Positions 37,207 to 45,139 of a DNA stretch of 45,992 nt are shown piece after piece; the first letter of the stretch is position 1, and each line of letters starts with the position of its first letter. Position numbers and translations under genes: made by a program. The notes beneath the pieces are model-generated. The model made no database searches. It was not told the DNA's origin and saw only the letters and a list, made by a program, of their open reading frames with translations. Source of the stretch: Clostridia bacterium (GTDB lineage Bacteria > Bacillota > Clostridia > Oscillospirales > Acutalibacteraceae); contig JAILMJ010000026.1 in NCBI GenBank assembly GCA_024692685.1, positions 1-45,992 on the forward strand, written 5' to 3'.

Positions 37207-39156
37207 TTGAGAAACACGGTTATAAGTGAGAATAAAATACTGTTTTCAAGGGAAGGCGAACTTGTTCGTATAATCCCTTGCCATAAAAACGCAATACGTA
37301 TTGAAATATTTCCGGACTGCCGGGAGAATGACGAAAATTTCACTTTGATTCCCCAAACAGCCGGATGCACTGTTGAAGAGGATGATCGTGAAGTCAGGAT
37401 GACGGCGGGCACGGTAACCATGCGCCTTGAAGAAAACGGAAAAATTACTTTTTTCAGAGAAGGAAAAACCATTCTTGAAGAACAGCCGGAGCTGGCTTTC
37501 AACTCCGGATTCCGCTATTATGAAAACACGGCAAGCGGACTGTGGCGCGCACGTGTTACATTCAAGGCCAATGCTGATGAGCATTTTTACGGGCTCGGTC
37601 ACGAGGCAAGCGGACATTTTGATTTAAAAGGCTGCTCTTTTGATCTGCGCCACGTCAATGCCAAATGCACCGTTCCGTTTTTATATTCGTCACTCGGCTA
37701 CGGCTTTTTGTGGAATAATCCCGCAATCGGAAATGTTGAACTCTCAAACAACCGCACACGCTGGAGCGTAAACGCCACCAAAAAAATAGATTATACGGTT
37801 ATTGGCGGAACTCCAAAAGAGGTAAGTACTGCCCTTGCAGATTTAACGGGACATGCACCGATAATGCCCCACTGGGCAACAGGTTTCTGGCAGAGCCGTC
37901 TGCGCTATGAAACCCAGGAGGATCTTCTTGAAGTTGCGAGAAGATATAAAAAGGAAAACATTCCCCTTTCCGCCATCGTATGCGACTACTTTCACTGGAC
38001 CGAGCAGGGCGATTACCGCTTCGATCCTGAATATTGGCCGGATATAAAAGCTATGACCGATGAGCTTCACAGCATGAACACAAAACTTGTTGTATCTGTA
38101 TGGCCCACTGTCAACGGCTCCAGCGAAAACTACAACTATATGCGCGACAATAATATGCTGATAAGGACATCAAGAGGGCTTGACAAGGTGTTCAGTTTTT
38201 ACGGTCCGCAGGCTGAAATTGATGCGACCAACCCGGAAACACGCAAATTTGTCTTTTCGAAACTGAAAGACAATTATCTTGATAACGGAGTCGACGCTCT
38301 CTGGTTCGACGAAGCTGAGCCTGAAATTCACCCCGAGCAGTTTGACAATCTGTTGTTTTATGCCGGCAGGGGTGACGAAGTCGGGTTGATTTTCCCCTAT
38401 TACTATTCTCAGATGGCGTATGACGGATTCAGGGCAATGGGCGCAGAAACGCCTGTTACACTTACCAGGTGCGCCTATTTAGGCAGCCAGAAATTCGGGT
38501 CGCTTGTATGGAGCGGAGACATTCCGTCAACATTTGAAAGCCTTTCGGACCAGGTTAAAGCGGGCCTGAACATGTCAATGTGCGGTATTCCGTGGTGGAA
38601 TACCGATATAGGCGGGTTTTGGGGAGCAGACACGGAAAGTGATGAATACAGAGAGCTTATCGTGCGCTGGTTTCAATACGGCGTATTTTCACCTGTTATG
38701 CGTGTTCACGGCAATCGGAACCGTCACGGTGAAAAAAAGAGAGATGTAAAGGAACCTTCCGGAGACCCAAATGAAATCTGGAGCTTCGGTGAAAGAAACT
38801 TTGCTATACTGAAAGATCTGGTACTGCTCCGTGAACGGTTAAGACCGTATATAGAAAAGCACATGCGGATTGCTTCCGAAAAAGGTTATCCCGTTATGCG
38901 CCCGATGTTTTTTGACTATCCCGGAGATAAAAACTGCTATTCGCTCGGCGAGCAGTATATGTTCGGAGACGACATCCTGTTTGCGCCGATTGTCAATAAA
39001 GGTCAGACGGTCAAAACGGTTTATCTTCCCGAAGGAGAATGGGTCTTAACCAAAAACGGCCGGACATACGGCGGCGGCTTCTTTGAAATCAGAGCAGAAA
39101 TTGACGAATACATCGCTTTTGTAAAAAGGGAAGCAGAAGTATTATCGGTAATATAG
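37207..39156 (+). CDS. Glycoside hydrolase family 31 (alpha-glucosidase/alpha-xylosidase type)
   Basis: This ~649-residue enzyme has the GH31 layout: N-terminal beta-sandwich (FYGLGHEASGHFDLKG, ~125-140), catalytic barrel with nucleophile D368 in ALWFDEAEPE and acid/base D438 in VWSGDIPSTF, then PWWNTDIGGFWG (~465) and C-terminal beta domains. No signal peptide is seen, so it likely works on imported oligosaccharides. The start is uncertain: TTG at 37207 has AAGGTG 8 nt upstream, while GTG at 37198 extends by three residues but has no spaced ribosome binding site. It is 17 bp behind the MBL gene. Specificity (glucosidase, xylosidase, galactosidase) cannot be read with confidence. Confidence 0.9.
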   Translation: MRNTVISENKILFSREGELVRIIPCHKNAIRIEIFPDCRENDENFTLIPQTAGCTVEEDDREVRMTAGTVTMRLEENGKITFFREGKTILEEQPELAFNSGFRYYENTASGLWRARVTFKANADEHFYGLGHEASGHFDLKGCSFDLRHVNAKCTVPFLYSSLGYGFLWNNPAIGNVELSNNRTRWSVNATKKIDYTVIGGTPKEVSTALADLTGHAPIMPHWATGFWQSRLRYETQEDLLEVARRYKKENIPLSAIVCDYFHWTEQGDYRFDPEYWPDIKAMTDELHSMNTKLVVSVWPTVNGSSENYNYMRDNNMLIRTSRGLDKVFSFYGPQAEIDATNPETRKFVFSKLKDNYLDNGVDALWFDEAEPEIHPEQFDNLLFYAGRGDEVGLIFPYYYSQMAYDGFRAMGAETPVTLTRCAYLGSQKFGSLVWSGDIPSTFESLSDQVKAGLNMSMCGIPWWNTDIGGFWGADTESDEYRELIVRWFQYGVFSPVMRVHGNRNRHGEKKRDVKEPSGDPNEIWSFGERNFAILKDLVLLRERLRPYIEKHMRIASEKGYPVMRPMFFDYPGDKNCYSLGEQYMFGDDILFAPIVNKGQTVKTVYLPEGEWVLTKNGRTYGGGFFEIRAEIDEYIAFVKREAEVLSVI

Positions 39157-39270
39157 AAAAGGATATTCATACACAGAAACCGTACCCCGGGTTAAGCGTA
39201 AGCAGACACTGCAGATTTCGCCGAGAAGGTGCCTGCGTAATTGAGAAATCGGTATTAAGGAGATGAAAAA

Positions 39271-40395
39271 ATGCAAAAATATGACATTGCCGCATTTATA
39301 TGGCCGTCCTATACGGGCGATGAACCGCGTACAAAGATTTTCTGGCCTGATGGCTACGGTGAATGGCAGACCGTCAAGGCTATGACAAACAAAGGTTACA
39401 AAGGCTGCCGCTGGCCGCGGAAGCCGCTTTGGGGGTATGTCAACGAGGCTGACAGCCGCGTTATGGAAATGCAGATTGACTGCGCAAAAGCCTACGGAGT
39501 CAACACATTTATTTATGACTGGTACTGGTATGACAACCGCCCGTTTCTTGAAAACTGCCTGAATGACGGCTTCCTGAAAGCCAGAAACAACACCGATATG
39601 AAGTTTTACCTGATGTGGGCAAACCACAATGCCAATTACCTGTGGGACAAACGCAATTCCGACGACCTGGACACTGTTATATGGAGCGGAGTCGTTACCC
39701 CCGAAATTTTTCACACAATCTGTGAAAGGACAATCAAAAAGTATTTCATTAAGAATAATTATTACAAAATCGACGGTTGCCCCGTATATATGGTTTTTGA
39801 CCTTGACAATCTTATACGCTCATTCGGAACAACTAAGGCTTGCAGGCAGGCGCTTGATGAATTCCGCAGACAGACGGAAGCCGCCGGTTTCCCGGGACTT
39901 CATCTGCAGTTTGTGCACTGGTCCTGGGGTAATACAAACTGGCTGCCGGATAATGATGCTCGAAAGGGGCTGCCGCTTAAAGAATTATACTCCTACCTCG
40001 GCGCCGATTCCGTAACGAGTTACAACTGGGGCTGCTCCCTGAAATTTGACGGAGACTATACGGCTCTTAGCGAAGAATACCTGCAAAGCGTGAGTAATAC
40101 GGCAGAAAACATGTCCGTCCCGTTTTACGCAAACCTTTCTCTCGGGTGGGACAACAATGTCCGTTTCAATGGTTATATTCCCGGCGTTGTGGAAAACAAT
40201 ACGCCGGAAAACATACGCGAAACGTGTAAAAAAATCAAAGCATATACCGACTCCGCATTGCAAAACGGTAAACTGCGCGCACCGCTGATTACGGTGAACA
40301 GCTGGAATGAATGGACGGAAACCAGCTATCTGGAGCCGGATGATCTGTACGGTTACGGCTATCTTGAAGCTATTCGTGATGTTTTCGGCGCATAA
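39271..40395 (+). CDS. GH99-like / WbsX-family protein
   Basis: This 374-residue protein belongs to the WbsX (glycosyltransferase WbsX / GH99-like) family: N-terminal AAFIWPSYTGD, then WGYVNEADSRVMEMQIDCAKAYG split by GVNTFIYDWYWYDNRPF (~75-95), and the C-terminal NSWNEWTETSYLEPD (~343) with the paired acidic residues usual in GH99-like barrels. Members occur in polysaccharide synthesis and in glycan breakdown; beside GH31 and GH78 genes a degradative role is more likely. It has no signal peptide. TAAGGAGATG precedes the ATG. The 114 bp before it show no terminator, so it may be cotranscribed with the GH31 gene. Confidence 0.85.
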   Translation: MQKYDIAAFIWPSYTGDEPRTKIFWPDGYGEWQTVKAMTNKGYKGCRWPRKPLWGYVNEADSRVMEMQIDCAKAYGVNTFIYDWYWYDNRPFLENCLNDGFLKARNNTDMKFYLMWANHNANYLWDKRNSDDLDTVIWSGVVTPEIFHTICERTIKKYFIKNNYYKIDGCPVYMVFDLDNLIRSFGTTKACRQALDEFRRQTEAAGFPGLHLQFVHWSWGNTNWLPDNDARKGLPLKELYSYLGADSVTSYNWGCSLKFDGDYTALSEEYLQSVSNTAENMSVPFYANLSLGWDNNVRFNGYIPGVVENNTPENIRETCKKIKAYTDSALQNGKLRAPLITVNSWNEWTETSYLEPDDLYGYGYLEAIRDVFGA

Positions 40396-40454
40396 ATCTG
40401 CCGGAAGATAATGATTTGCGCACAGTTATGCTGTAATGACTGAAAAAATCAAAG

Positions 40455-40488
40455 CCGCACCTGCCTTACGGTAAGGTGCGGTTTTTTG
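40455..40488. terminator. Bidirectional terminator between convergent genes
   Basis: CCGCACCT (40455-40462) pairs with AGGTGCGG (40474-40481). TTTTTT follows on the plus strand, and on the minus strand the stem is followed by CTTTGATTTTTTC, so it can end both the WbsX-like gene and the nitroreductase gene. Confidence 0.85.
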
Positions 40489-40509
40489 TGCGAAATATTG
40501 TAAAACCTG

Positions 40510-41322
40510 TTATTTTATATTCAATGAAGCAATATACAGGGTATCCGTGGGCAAATCAATGCCGGGATCGTTCAATGATAATTCAACACTTTTCCCTGAT
40601 TCCTCAATGGTGCTCGCAAAATGACACATAGCAATACCGATATCAATTTTCTGAAGGTCCCAGCCGTTGTCTTTCACATAGCCCTTACTTCTCTTTTCAT
40701 AGAAATGGACTGTATCTCCGTCAACAACAAGCCGCCAGGGCTGTTTATTGACCGCCGACGGTGCAAGGCGGACCATTTCGAGCGCAGTGCCAAGCTCACC
40801 CGCCGCCGCGGAGTTAAGGGGTGTGCTGAAAGACTCCTTGAAAAACAAATCTCCGAAATCAAAACGGACATCTGCCTTTACTCCCTTTCTCATAACGGCT
40901 TCCCGCACCGACATCTTCTTTGCAGGATAGCCGAGCGGGCTGACGCAGGGCATAACCTCATCTTCACCGAGCTCTATTGCGCGCTCAAAGGCGGCGCGGT
41001 TCATCGTGCCGGCAATCCAGGTTGTGCCGATACCTATTGACTCGGCATATAAAACTATTTTTTCAAACGAATAGCCGAAAGCCTCCTCCGCGTGAGGCAC
41101 ATTCTTCATCTTTCCCGCGATAAAAATATCCGTACCGACAATTACGGAGGATGAAAGTCCGCTCTCTTTTGCGGAAAGAATTTTCCACTCAATCGGAATG
41201 TCATAGGGATTCAACAATGAAACGGCGCAGGCAGAAATAAGACTGAGGTCTTCCTCACTGAGCCTCTTGCCGTCAAATGTGCGTACACTTCTTCTGCTTT
41301 TTATTGCATCAATAACCTTCAT
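40510..41322 (-). CDS. Nitroreductase-family protein (TM1586-type, two-lobed)
   Basis: This 270-residue protein starts with the FMN-binding nitroreductase motif IKSRRSVRTFDGK and contains a second half-domain starting VRLAPSAVNKQPWRLVV (~186), the fused arrangement of the 'putative TM nitroreductase' family. GIGTTWIAGTM (~97) is the usual FMN-contact segment. Substrates of this subfamily are unknown. AAGGAGG lies 7 nt before the ATG. The promoter contains a 14-bp palindrome suggesting a dedicated repressor, perhaps responding to redox or xenobiotic signals. Confidence 0.88.
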   Translation of the reverse strand: MKVIDAIKSRRSVRTFDGKRLSEEDLSLISACAVSLLNPYDIPIEWKILSAKESGLSSSVIVGTDIFIAGKMKNVPHAEEAFGYSFEKIVLYAESIGIGTTWIAGTMNRAAFERAIELGEDEVMPCVSPLGYPAKKMSVREAVMRKGVKADVRFDFGDLFFKESFSTPLNSAAAGELGTALEMVRLAPSAVNKQPWRLVVDGDTVHFYEKRSKGYVKDNGWDLQKIDIGIAMCHFASTIEESGKSVELSLNDPGIDLPTDTLYIASLNIK

Positions 41323-41347
41323 AAGGGCACCTCCTTCTTATGCGACA

Positions 41348-41376
41348 AATATAACACGTGTTATCTTTTCGGTCAA
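41348..41376 (-). promoter_or_regulatory. Nitroreductase promoter with internal 14-bp palindrome
   Basis: Minus strand TTGACC (41376-41371), 17-bp spacer, TATATT (41353-41348). The spacer holds a perfect palindrome ATAACACGTGTTAT (41351-41364) that also covers half of the -10 box, the usual place for a MarR/TetR-like repressor. Confidence 0.7.
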
Positions 41377-41414
41377 TGTCTTTACGGAACAATAAAAAAT
41401 AAAAACCATACTAA

Positions 41415-41444
41415 AAATCACCCGTCCGAAAAGACGGGTGATTT
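41415..41444 (-). terminator. Terminator of the cyclophilin gene
   Basis: Perfect 12-bp stem AAATCACCCGTC / GACGGGTGATTT with a 6-nt loop, 17 bp past the stop codon, followed on the minus strand by TTTAGTATGGTTTTTATTTTTT. Confidence 0.85.
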
Positions 41445-41461
41445 GATTTACACAGCCGCTT

Positions 41462-42061
41462 TTATCCAATAACTCTTGCGCTCTCAATTACAATAGGCTC
41501 AACAGGGGAAGAAAGTTCGCCGTCGGCTCCCATAACTCTTTTGACTTTGAGAAAGCCGTCAACCGTTTCCATTCCCTCAATAACCCTTCCGAAGGCGGCA
41601 TAATTACCGTCAAGGAACGTCGGATTTCCCAAGCAGATGAAAAACTGCGATGAAGCCGAATCGGGAATACGGGTCCTCGCCATGGAGATAACTCCCCTCT
41701 CGTGTGACAGGGTATTCTGAGTGAAACCGTTTGATGAAAACTCACCGTGTATTGTATGAGCCATACCGGCTTTTTCCGTTCCGGAGGCATCTCCGCCCTG
41801 AGCCATAAAGCCTTCTATAACTCTGTGGAAAGTAAGGCCGTCGTAAAACTTTTCGTTAACAAGATTGATAAAGTTTTCACAGGTTTCGGGCGCATATTCG
41901 GGATAAAGCTCAACTACAAATGAGCCGCCGTCTTTCATCGTGAATTCAACTTTCTGATGAGCGGATGTCTCCGTCTGCGAATCTGAATTCTTTCCTCCGC
42001 AGGAACAGAAAACAAATGCAAGCGCCAATATAAGCACTGCTACAGATAATACTTTTTTCAT
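41462..42061 (-). CDS. Peptidyl-prolyl cis-trans isomerase, cyclophilin-type lipoprotein
   Basis: This 199-residue protein begins with a lipoprotein-type signal (MKKVLSVAVLILALAFVFCSC; the lipidated residue is probably Cys21, with Ser at -1), a polar linker, and then a bacterial cyclophilin domain with FHRVIEGFMAQGGD (~75), GVISMART (~123), SQFFICLGN (~138) and LDGNYAAFGRV (~150). It should catalyse proline isomerisation in exported proteins at the outer membrane-facing side of the cytoplasmic membrane. The ATG at 42061 has GGAG 8 nt upstream; a GTG three codons earlier is possible. Confidence 0.92.
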   Translation of the reverse strand: MKKVLSVAVLILALAFVFCSCGGKNSDSQTETSAHQKVEFTMKDGGSFVVELYPEYAPETCENFINLVNEKFYDGLTFHRVIEGFMAQGGDASGTEKAGMAHTIHGEFSSNGFTQNTLSHERGVISMARTRIPDSASSQFFICLGNPTFLDGNYAAFGRVIEGMETVDGFLKVKRVMGADGELSSPVEPIVIESARVIG

Positions 42062-42091
42062 AGTATGCACTCCTTTATAATCTATAAGAAA

Positions 42092-42145
42092 AAGTCCGAT
42101 ATTATTTGCCTGATGAAATTAGCCCTATGCAAAACTAACGGACTT
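42092..42145 (-). terminator. Possible terminator after the phosphatase gene
   Basis: AAGTCCG (minus strand, from 42145) can pair with CGGACTT about 40 nt later, with TTTGC/GCAAA nested inside, and is followed by TTTTTC. The large loop makes this a weaker call. No promoter for the cyclophilin gene is obvious here. Confidence 0.4.
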
Positions 42146-42208
42146 CCTCTGAATCAACTCCGATACTGTTTAGTCTTCAGGACAATATATTTTTACACCC
42201 GAGCACTT

Positions 42209-43366
42209 CTACACTTTTACAATCTTATCTTTAAGCGCCGATATCTGTGCCGCCGTCATACCTCCGTCTTTGAGATACTGTACGGCGAAGGCGGCAAGGT
42301 CAGCATTCTCAAAATCGTCAACTTCTTCCCCGGCCATTCCTTCAATCATCGGGTTTAACACCAGCTCAACAATCAGGCTGTAACGCTTTGCGTCTTTTTC
42401 TTTCGTAATACCGTAATAATTATCATAGGTAATCATATAATCATTGACGATTTCATTATAGGACGCATTGCAGAGGGCTTCAAGCAGCATGCACATAAAG
42501 CCGGTTCTGTCCTTGCCCTCCGTGCAGTGTATAAGATAGGGGCCGTCGTTTTCAAGCATGGCGGTTAAGCCTGCGGCCGCCTTCTGTTTGAATTCGGCGG
42601 AGCCGAAATTCATATTCATCGCAAGCGGAATTACATTTCCGCCATTATAGAGCGAAAGAAAATAATTGAAACTGAAATTCTCATCGGCAATATAACCGCG
42701 GATTTTTTCGTCATTATCAGCAAGATTTATGATATATCCGACACCGTACTGACTGATAAGGCTGTTTACATAAGTTGCGCGGTTGTGCTGATTGTCACAG
42801 GGCGAGGCGGAGCGGAAAACAAGGTTATCCTTTATTGTGCTTACCTTAACGGCACGGAAATTCGCAAACACTTCATCGCTTGCATATTTCTCTCTTTCAT
42901 CCTCATAATGAAGGTCGCGGGCCTGTTGAATATCCAGATATTTTGCTTTTTCATTCAGTGAAATCGTCACTGTTGTGTTTTCATCAGCCTTCGCAATATC
43001 CCACAGGTCGTTTCCGCTGTTTATGCACACTTTTATGTGCGGATATCCCGGATAACCGATAACAAGAGTTTCTCCCGTTTTAACATAATAACCGTTGTAA
43101 TACGGAAGGTCCTCTGCGCTGTAGCCGTTTGAGAAGATGACATTCACGCTGTCGCCGAAATCAAAACCCAGCGAATTGAAATCATCTATAGTAATATCAG
43201 CATATATTCCGCCGAATTCTGTTTCGTGAATCACCGCAAGATCGGAGGCGGCGGGCACCGGTCCCTTATTATCGCCGTCATTTGCTTTAACGCAGCCGGA
43301 AAATACGGCGGCTATAAATGCAAGCGCCGTAAAAACCGCCAAAAAGTTTTTTACGTTTGTTTTCAA
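42209..43366 (-). CDS. Tyrosine-protein phosphatase-like lipoprotein
   Basis: This 385-residue protein has a lipoprotein signal (hydrophobic stretch then VFSGC, Cys25), an N-terminal ~150-residue region with beta-rich character, and a PTP domain whose catalytic loop is H280-C281-T-E-G-K-D-R287-T-G. The sequence RSASPC and INLADN before it fits the Y_phosphatase3 family (bacterial PTP/dual-specificity, some acting on phosphoinositides). Being surface-anchored, it would act outside the cytoplasm. The start is TTG at 43366 with GGAG 11 nt upstream; no in-frame ATG gives a complete signal peptide. Confidence 0.85.
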   Translation of the reverse strand: MKTNVKNFLAVFTALAFIAAVFSGCVKANDGDNKGPVPAASDLAVIHETEFGGIYADITIDDFNSLGFDFGDSVNVIFSNGYSAEDLPYYNGYYVKTGETLVIGYPGYPHIKVCINSGNDLWDIAKADENTTVTISLNEKAKYLDIQQARDLHYEDEREKYASDEVFANFRAVKVSTIKDNLVFRSASPCDNQHNRATYVNSLISQYGVGYIINLADNDEKIRGYIADENFSFNYFLSLYNGGNVIPLAMNMNFGSAEFKQKAAAGLTAMLENDGPYLIHCTEGKDRTGFMCMLLEALCNASYNEIVNDYMITYDNYYGITKEKDAKRYSLIVELVLNPMIEGMAGEEVDDFENADLAAFAVQYLKDGGMTAAQISALKDKIVKV

Positions 43367-43389
43367 GGTGCTCGTGTCTCCTTTTCCTG

Positions 43390-43420
43390 TTTATAGTTAC
43401 TGTATATTAAAAACTGTCAA
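43390..43420 (-). promoter_or_regulatory. Possible promoter of the phosphatase gene
   Basis: Minus strand TTGACA (43420-43415, overlapping the stop of the hydrolase gene) and TATAAA (43395-43390) at a wide 19-bp spacing, or CTATAA at 18 bp. Confidence 0.4.
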
Positions 43421-44160
43421 CGCTTTATAATATCATATATTTCTTTCACATAATCATCGGCGCGGTTAACAGAGAACTCTCCGTGATACATTTTCTCCAG
43501 AATTCTGAGCGAACTGCCCTTTATTTTTTTGTTGATTTTTACAGCAGAATCTTTCATCGCGCCGTTTTCTTTTTCTCCGACAAAAACTCTCACCTTTGCC
43601 TTGCTGTCGCCAAGCGAATCTCTCATAGAGTAAAGGGAATTGGCCTGCAGAAAGGCAATCATATTCTGCTTTGTTATTTTACAGGTGTCTCTGTAATAAT
43701 CATCAAAAAAAGATTGATTTATTTTAAGCGATTTGAATTGTAATTCAGAAAACCACTTTTGTTTAATCAGCCCGTAACAGTTTCCGAATACCGGTCTGAC
43801 CATTGAGTATGTCAGCCTTGAGGGTATTACAAGAGCGCTTTCGACGATTGCGTACTCGCAAATATCCGACCGCTGTGACAGGATTTCAAGCAGAATCTGC
43901 CCGCCTAAAGACAATCCCCCTATTAACATCACACTGCCGCCGAGCTTTTCATCTATAAATGAAATAATCTCTTTTGCATTTTCTTCGATTGTTGTGAAAT
44001 CCCTGTCGCTGTCTGCATGACCGTCCAATACCGGAATAATGACACGGAAATCATTTTTAAGCATTTCGGCTTCATTACGATAATTCCACCAAGACAGACC
44101 GCCGCCGTGCAAGAGAATAATTACATTCCTGTTTTGTTCGCCATATTCCCTGAAAATCAT
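43417..44160 (-). CDS. Alpha/beta hydrolase
   Basis: This 247-residue protein has the alpha/beta hydrolase oxyanion segment LLHGGGLSWWNYR (~16-28), the nucleophile elbow GGLSLGGQ (Ser ~99) and a late Asp/His pair (VFVGEKENGAMKDSA ~205, MYHGEFS ~228). No signal peptide or membrane segment. The substrate is unknown. GAGGTG lies ~8 nt ahead of the ATG. It is minus-strand like its neighbours but no functional link is visible. Confidence 0.85.
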   Translation of the reverse strand: MIFREYGEQNRNVIILLHGGGLSWWNYRNEAEMLKNDFRVIIPVLDGHADSDRDFTTIEENAKEIISFIDEKLGGSVMLIGGLSLGGQILLEILSQRSDICEYAIVESALVIPSRLTYSMVRPVFGNCYGLIKQKWFSELQFKSLKINQSFFDDYYRDTCKITKQNMIAFLQANSLYSMRDSLGDSKAKVRVFVGEKENGAMKDSAVKINKKIKGSSLRILEKMYHGEFSVNRADDYVKEIYDIIKR

Positions 44161-44246
44161 TCTCTTTCACCTCACCGACAAACTTCAATTTGTATCATTC
44201 TTTCTTCGCAGTCAATCCGATAAACCGGATTTTCCGTGCCCGATGT

Positions 44247-45065
44247 TTACGCGTTGTCTATCGCGTTTATGAAATCAGTCATAAAACAATCTCTTGTTTT
44301 TTCATCAACCTCAAGCAGAGAAAGATACGGATTCAGGTCCTCAAGCTCCACAAGAAGGAGTCTGTCGTCTTTTGCCCTGCAGGCGTCAACTCTCTGAATT
44401 CCTTTATCAATCGTATTCCAGTCAATAAACTTCTTTGCGAAAGATATATCCTCGGCGGAGCAGTTATATTGTTTCAGTTCCCATCTCTTTGTTTTGTCCG
44501 GTGCGTAAAGCGCGTATTCAAGCTTATCATTGATGAAATAGAAGGAAACCTCGTAATCAAAATCTATCTCCGGCTGAATGAGAAATCTGCCGCCGCTGAG
44601 GTCACGCGTTGCAAGTTCTTCCTTTGTAAGGAATTCAAGTCCGATGGAATCAGCTCCGTCCTTCGGCTTGACAACAAAGCGCTTTGTTTCGGGCAGCATA
44701 TCAAGGCATCCCACGGAATCGACAGTCGGGATTACGGGGTAGTTTTCCGCTGTCAGGTCAAGCAGATACTCTTTGCCCTTCATGTCCGCCTTGCCCGTAA
44801 AGGTGTTAAAGGTTCTGAGCCCCTTTTGCTTTACGCGGTTTACAAATGATTTATATGTTTCTTTATAACCGATAACACTGCCCGTGTTTCTGAAAACAAT
44901 CAAGTCTGCCGCGTCTTCAAACCCTTCGGCGCATCCGGGGTGGCAGAGCACAACGTCAAAGCTCTCTTTCAGCTTACCGGTTATAAAAATATCCTCTTCG
45001 CAGTAAACTCTTCCTTTTGCCTGATAACTCAGGTCTGTGAGATAAAGAATTCTTTTCCTTTTCAT
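44247..45065 (-). CDS. ATP-grasp domain protein of unknown substrate
   Basis: This 272-residue protein looks like an ATP-grasp ligase: an N-terminal pre-ATP-grasp Rossmann part (KRILYLTDLSYQAKGR, CHPGCAEGFEDAADLIVFRNTG split around residue 45-60), the ATP-binding strand RFVVKPKDGADSIGLEFL (~129-146), IQPEIDFDYEVSFYF (~163) and the metal-binding LLLVELEDLNPYLSL (~238, E-x-x-D-L-N). The D-L-N motif is typical of RimK/glutathione synthetase-like enzymes that make amide bonds. The ATG at 45065 starts the conserved part; one at 45092 adds nine residues. Neither has a strong ribosome binding site. Confidence 0.75.
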   Translation of the reverse strand: MKRKRILYLTDLSYQAKGRVYCEEDIFITGKLKESFDVVLCHPGCAEGFEDAADLIVFRNTGSVIGYKETYKSFVNRVKQKGLRTFNTFTGKADMKGKEYLLDLTAENYPVIPTVDSVGCLDMLPETKRFVVKPKDGADSIGLEFLTKEELATRDLSGGRFLIQPEIDFDYEVSFYFINDKLEYALYAPDKTKRWELKQYNCSAEDISFAKKFIDWNTIDKGIQRVDACRAKDDRLLLVELEDLNPYLSLLEVDEKTRDCFMTDFINAIDNA

Positions 45066-45139
45066 ATTTCCCGTTTGCCGTTTGTATGGCATTAACGGCC
45101 TGTTTCCTTTCGCAATTATTCTTTTAGACTGACCGTCGT

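Noticed and set aside
44216-44233. Inverted repeat AATCCG/CGGATT between the ATP-grasp and hydrolase genes
   Set aside because: Only 6 bp and no T tract on the minus strand, so I do not call it a terminator.
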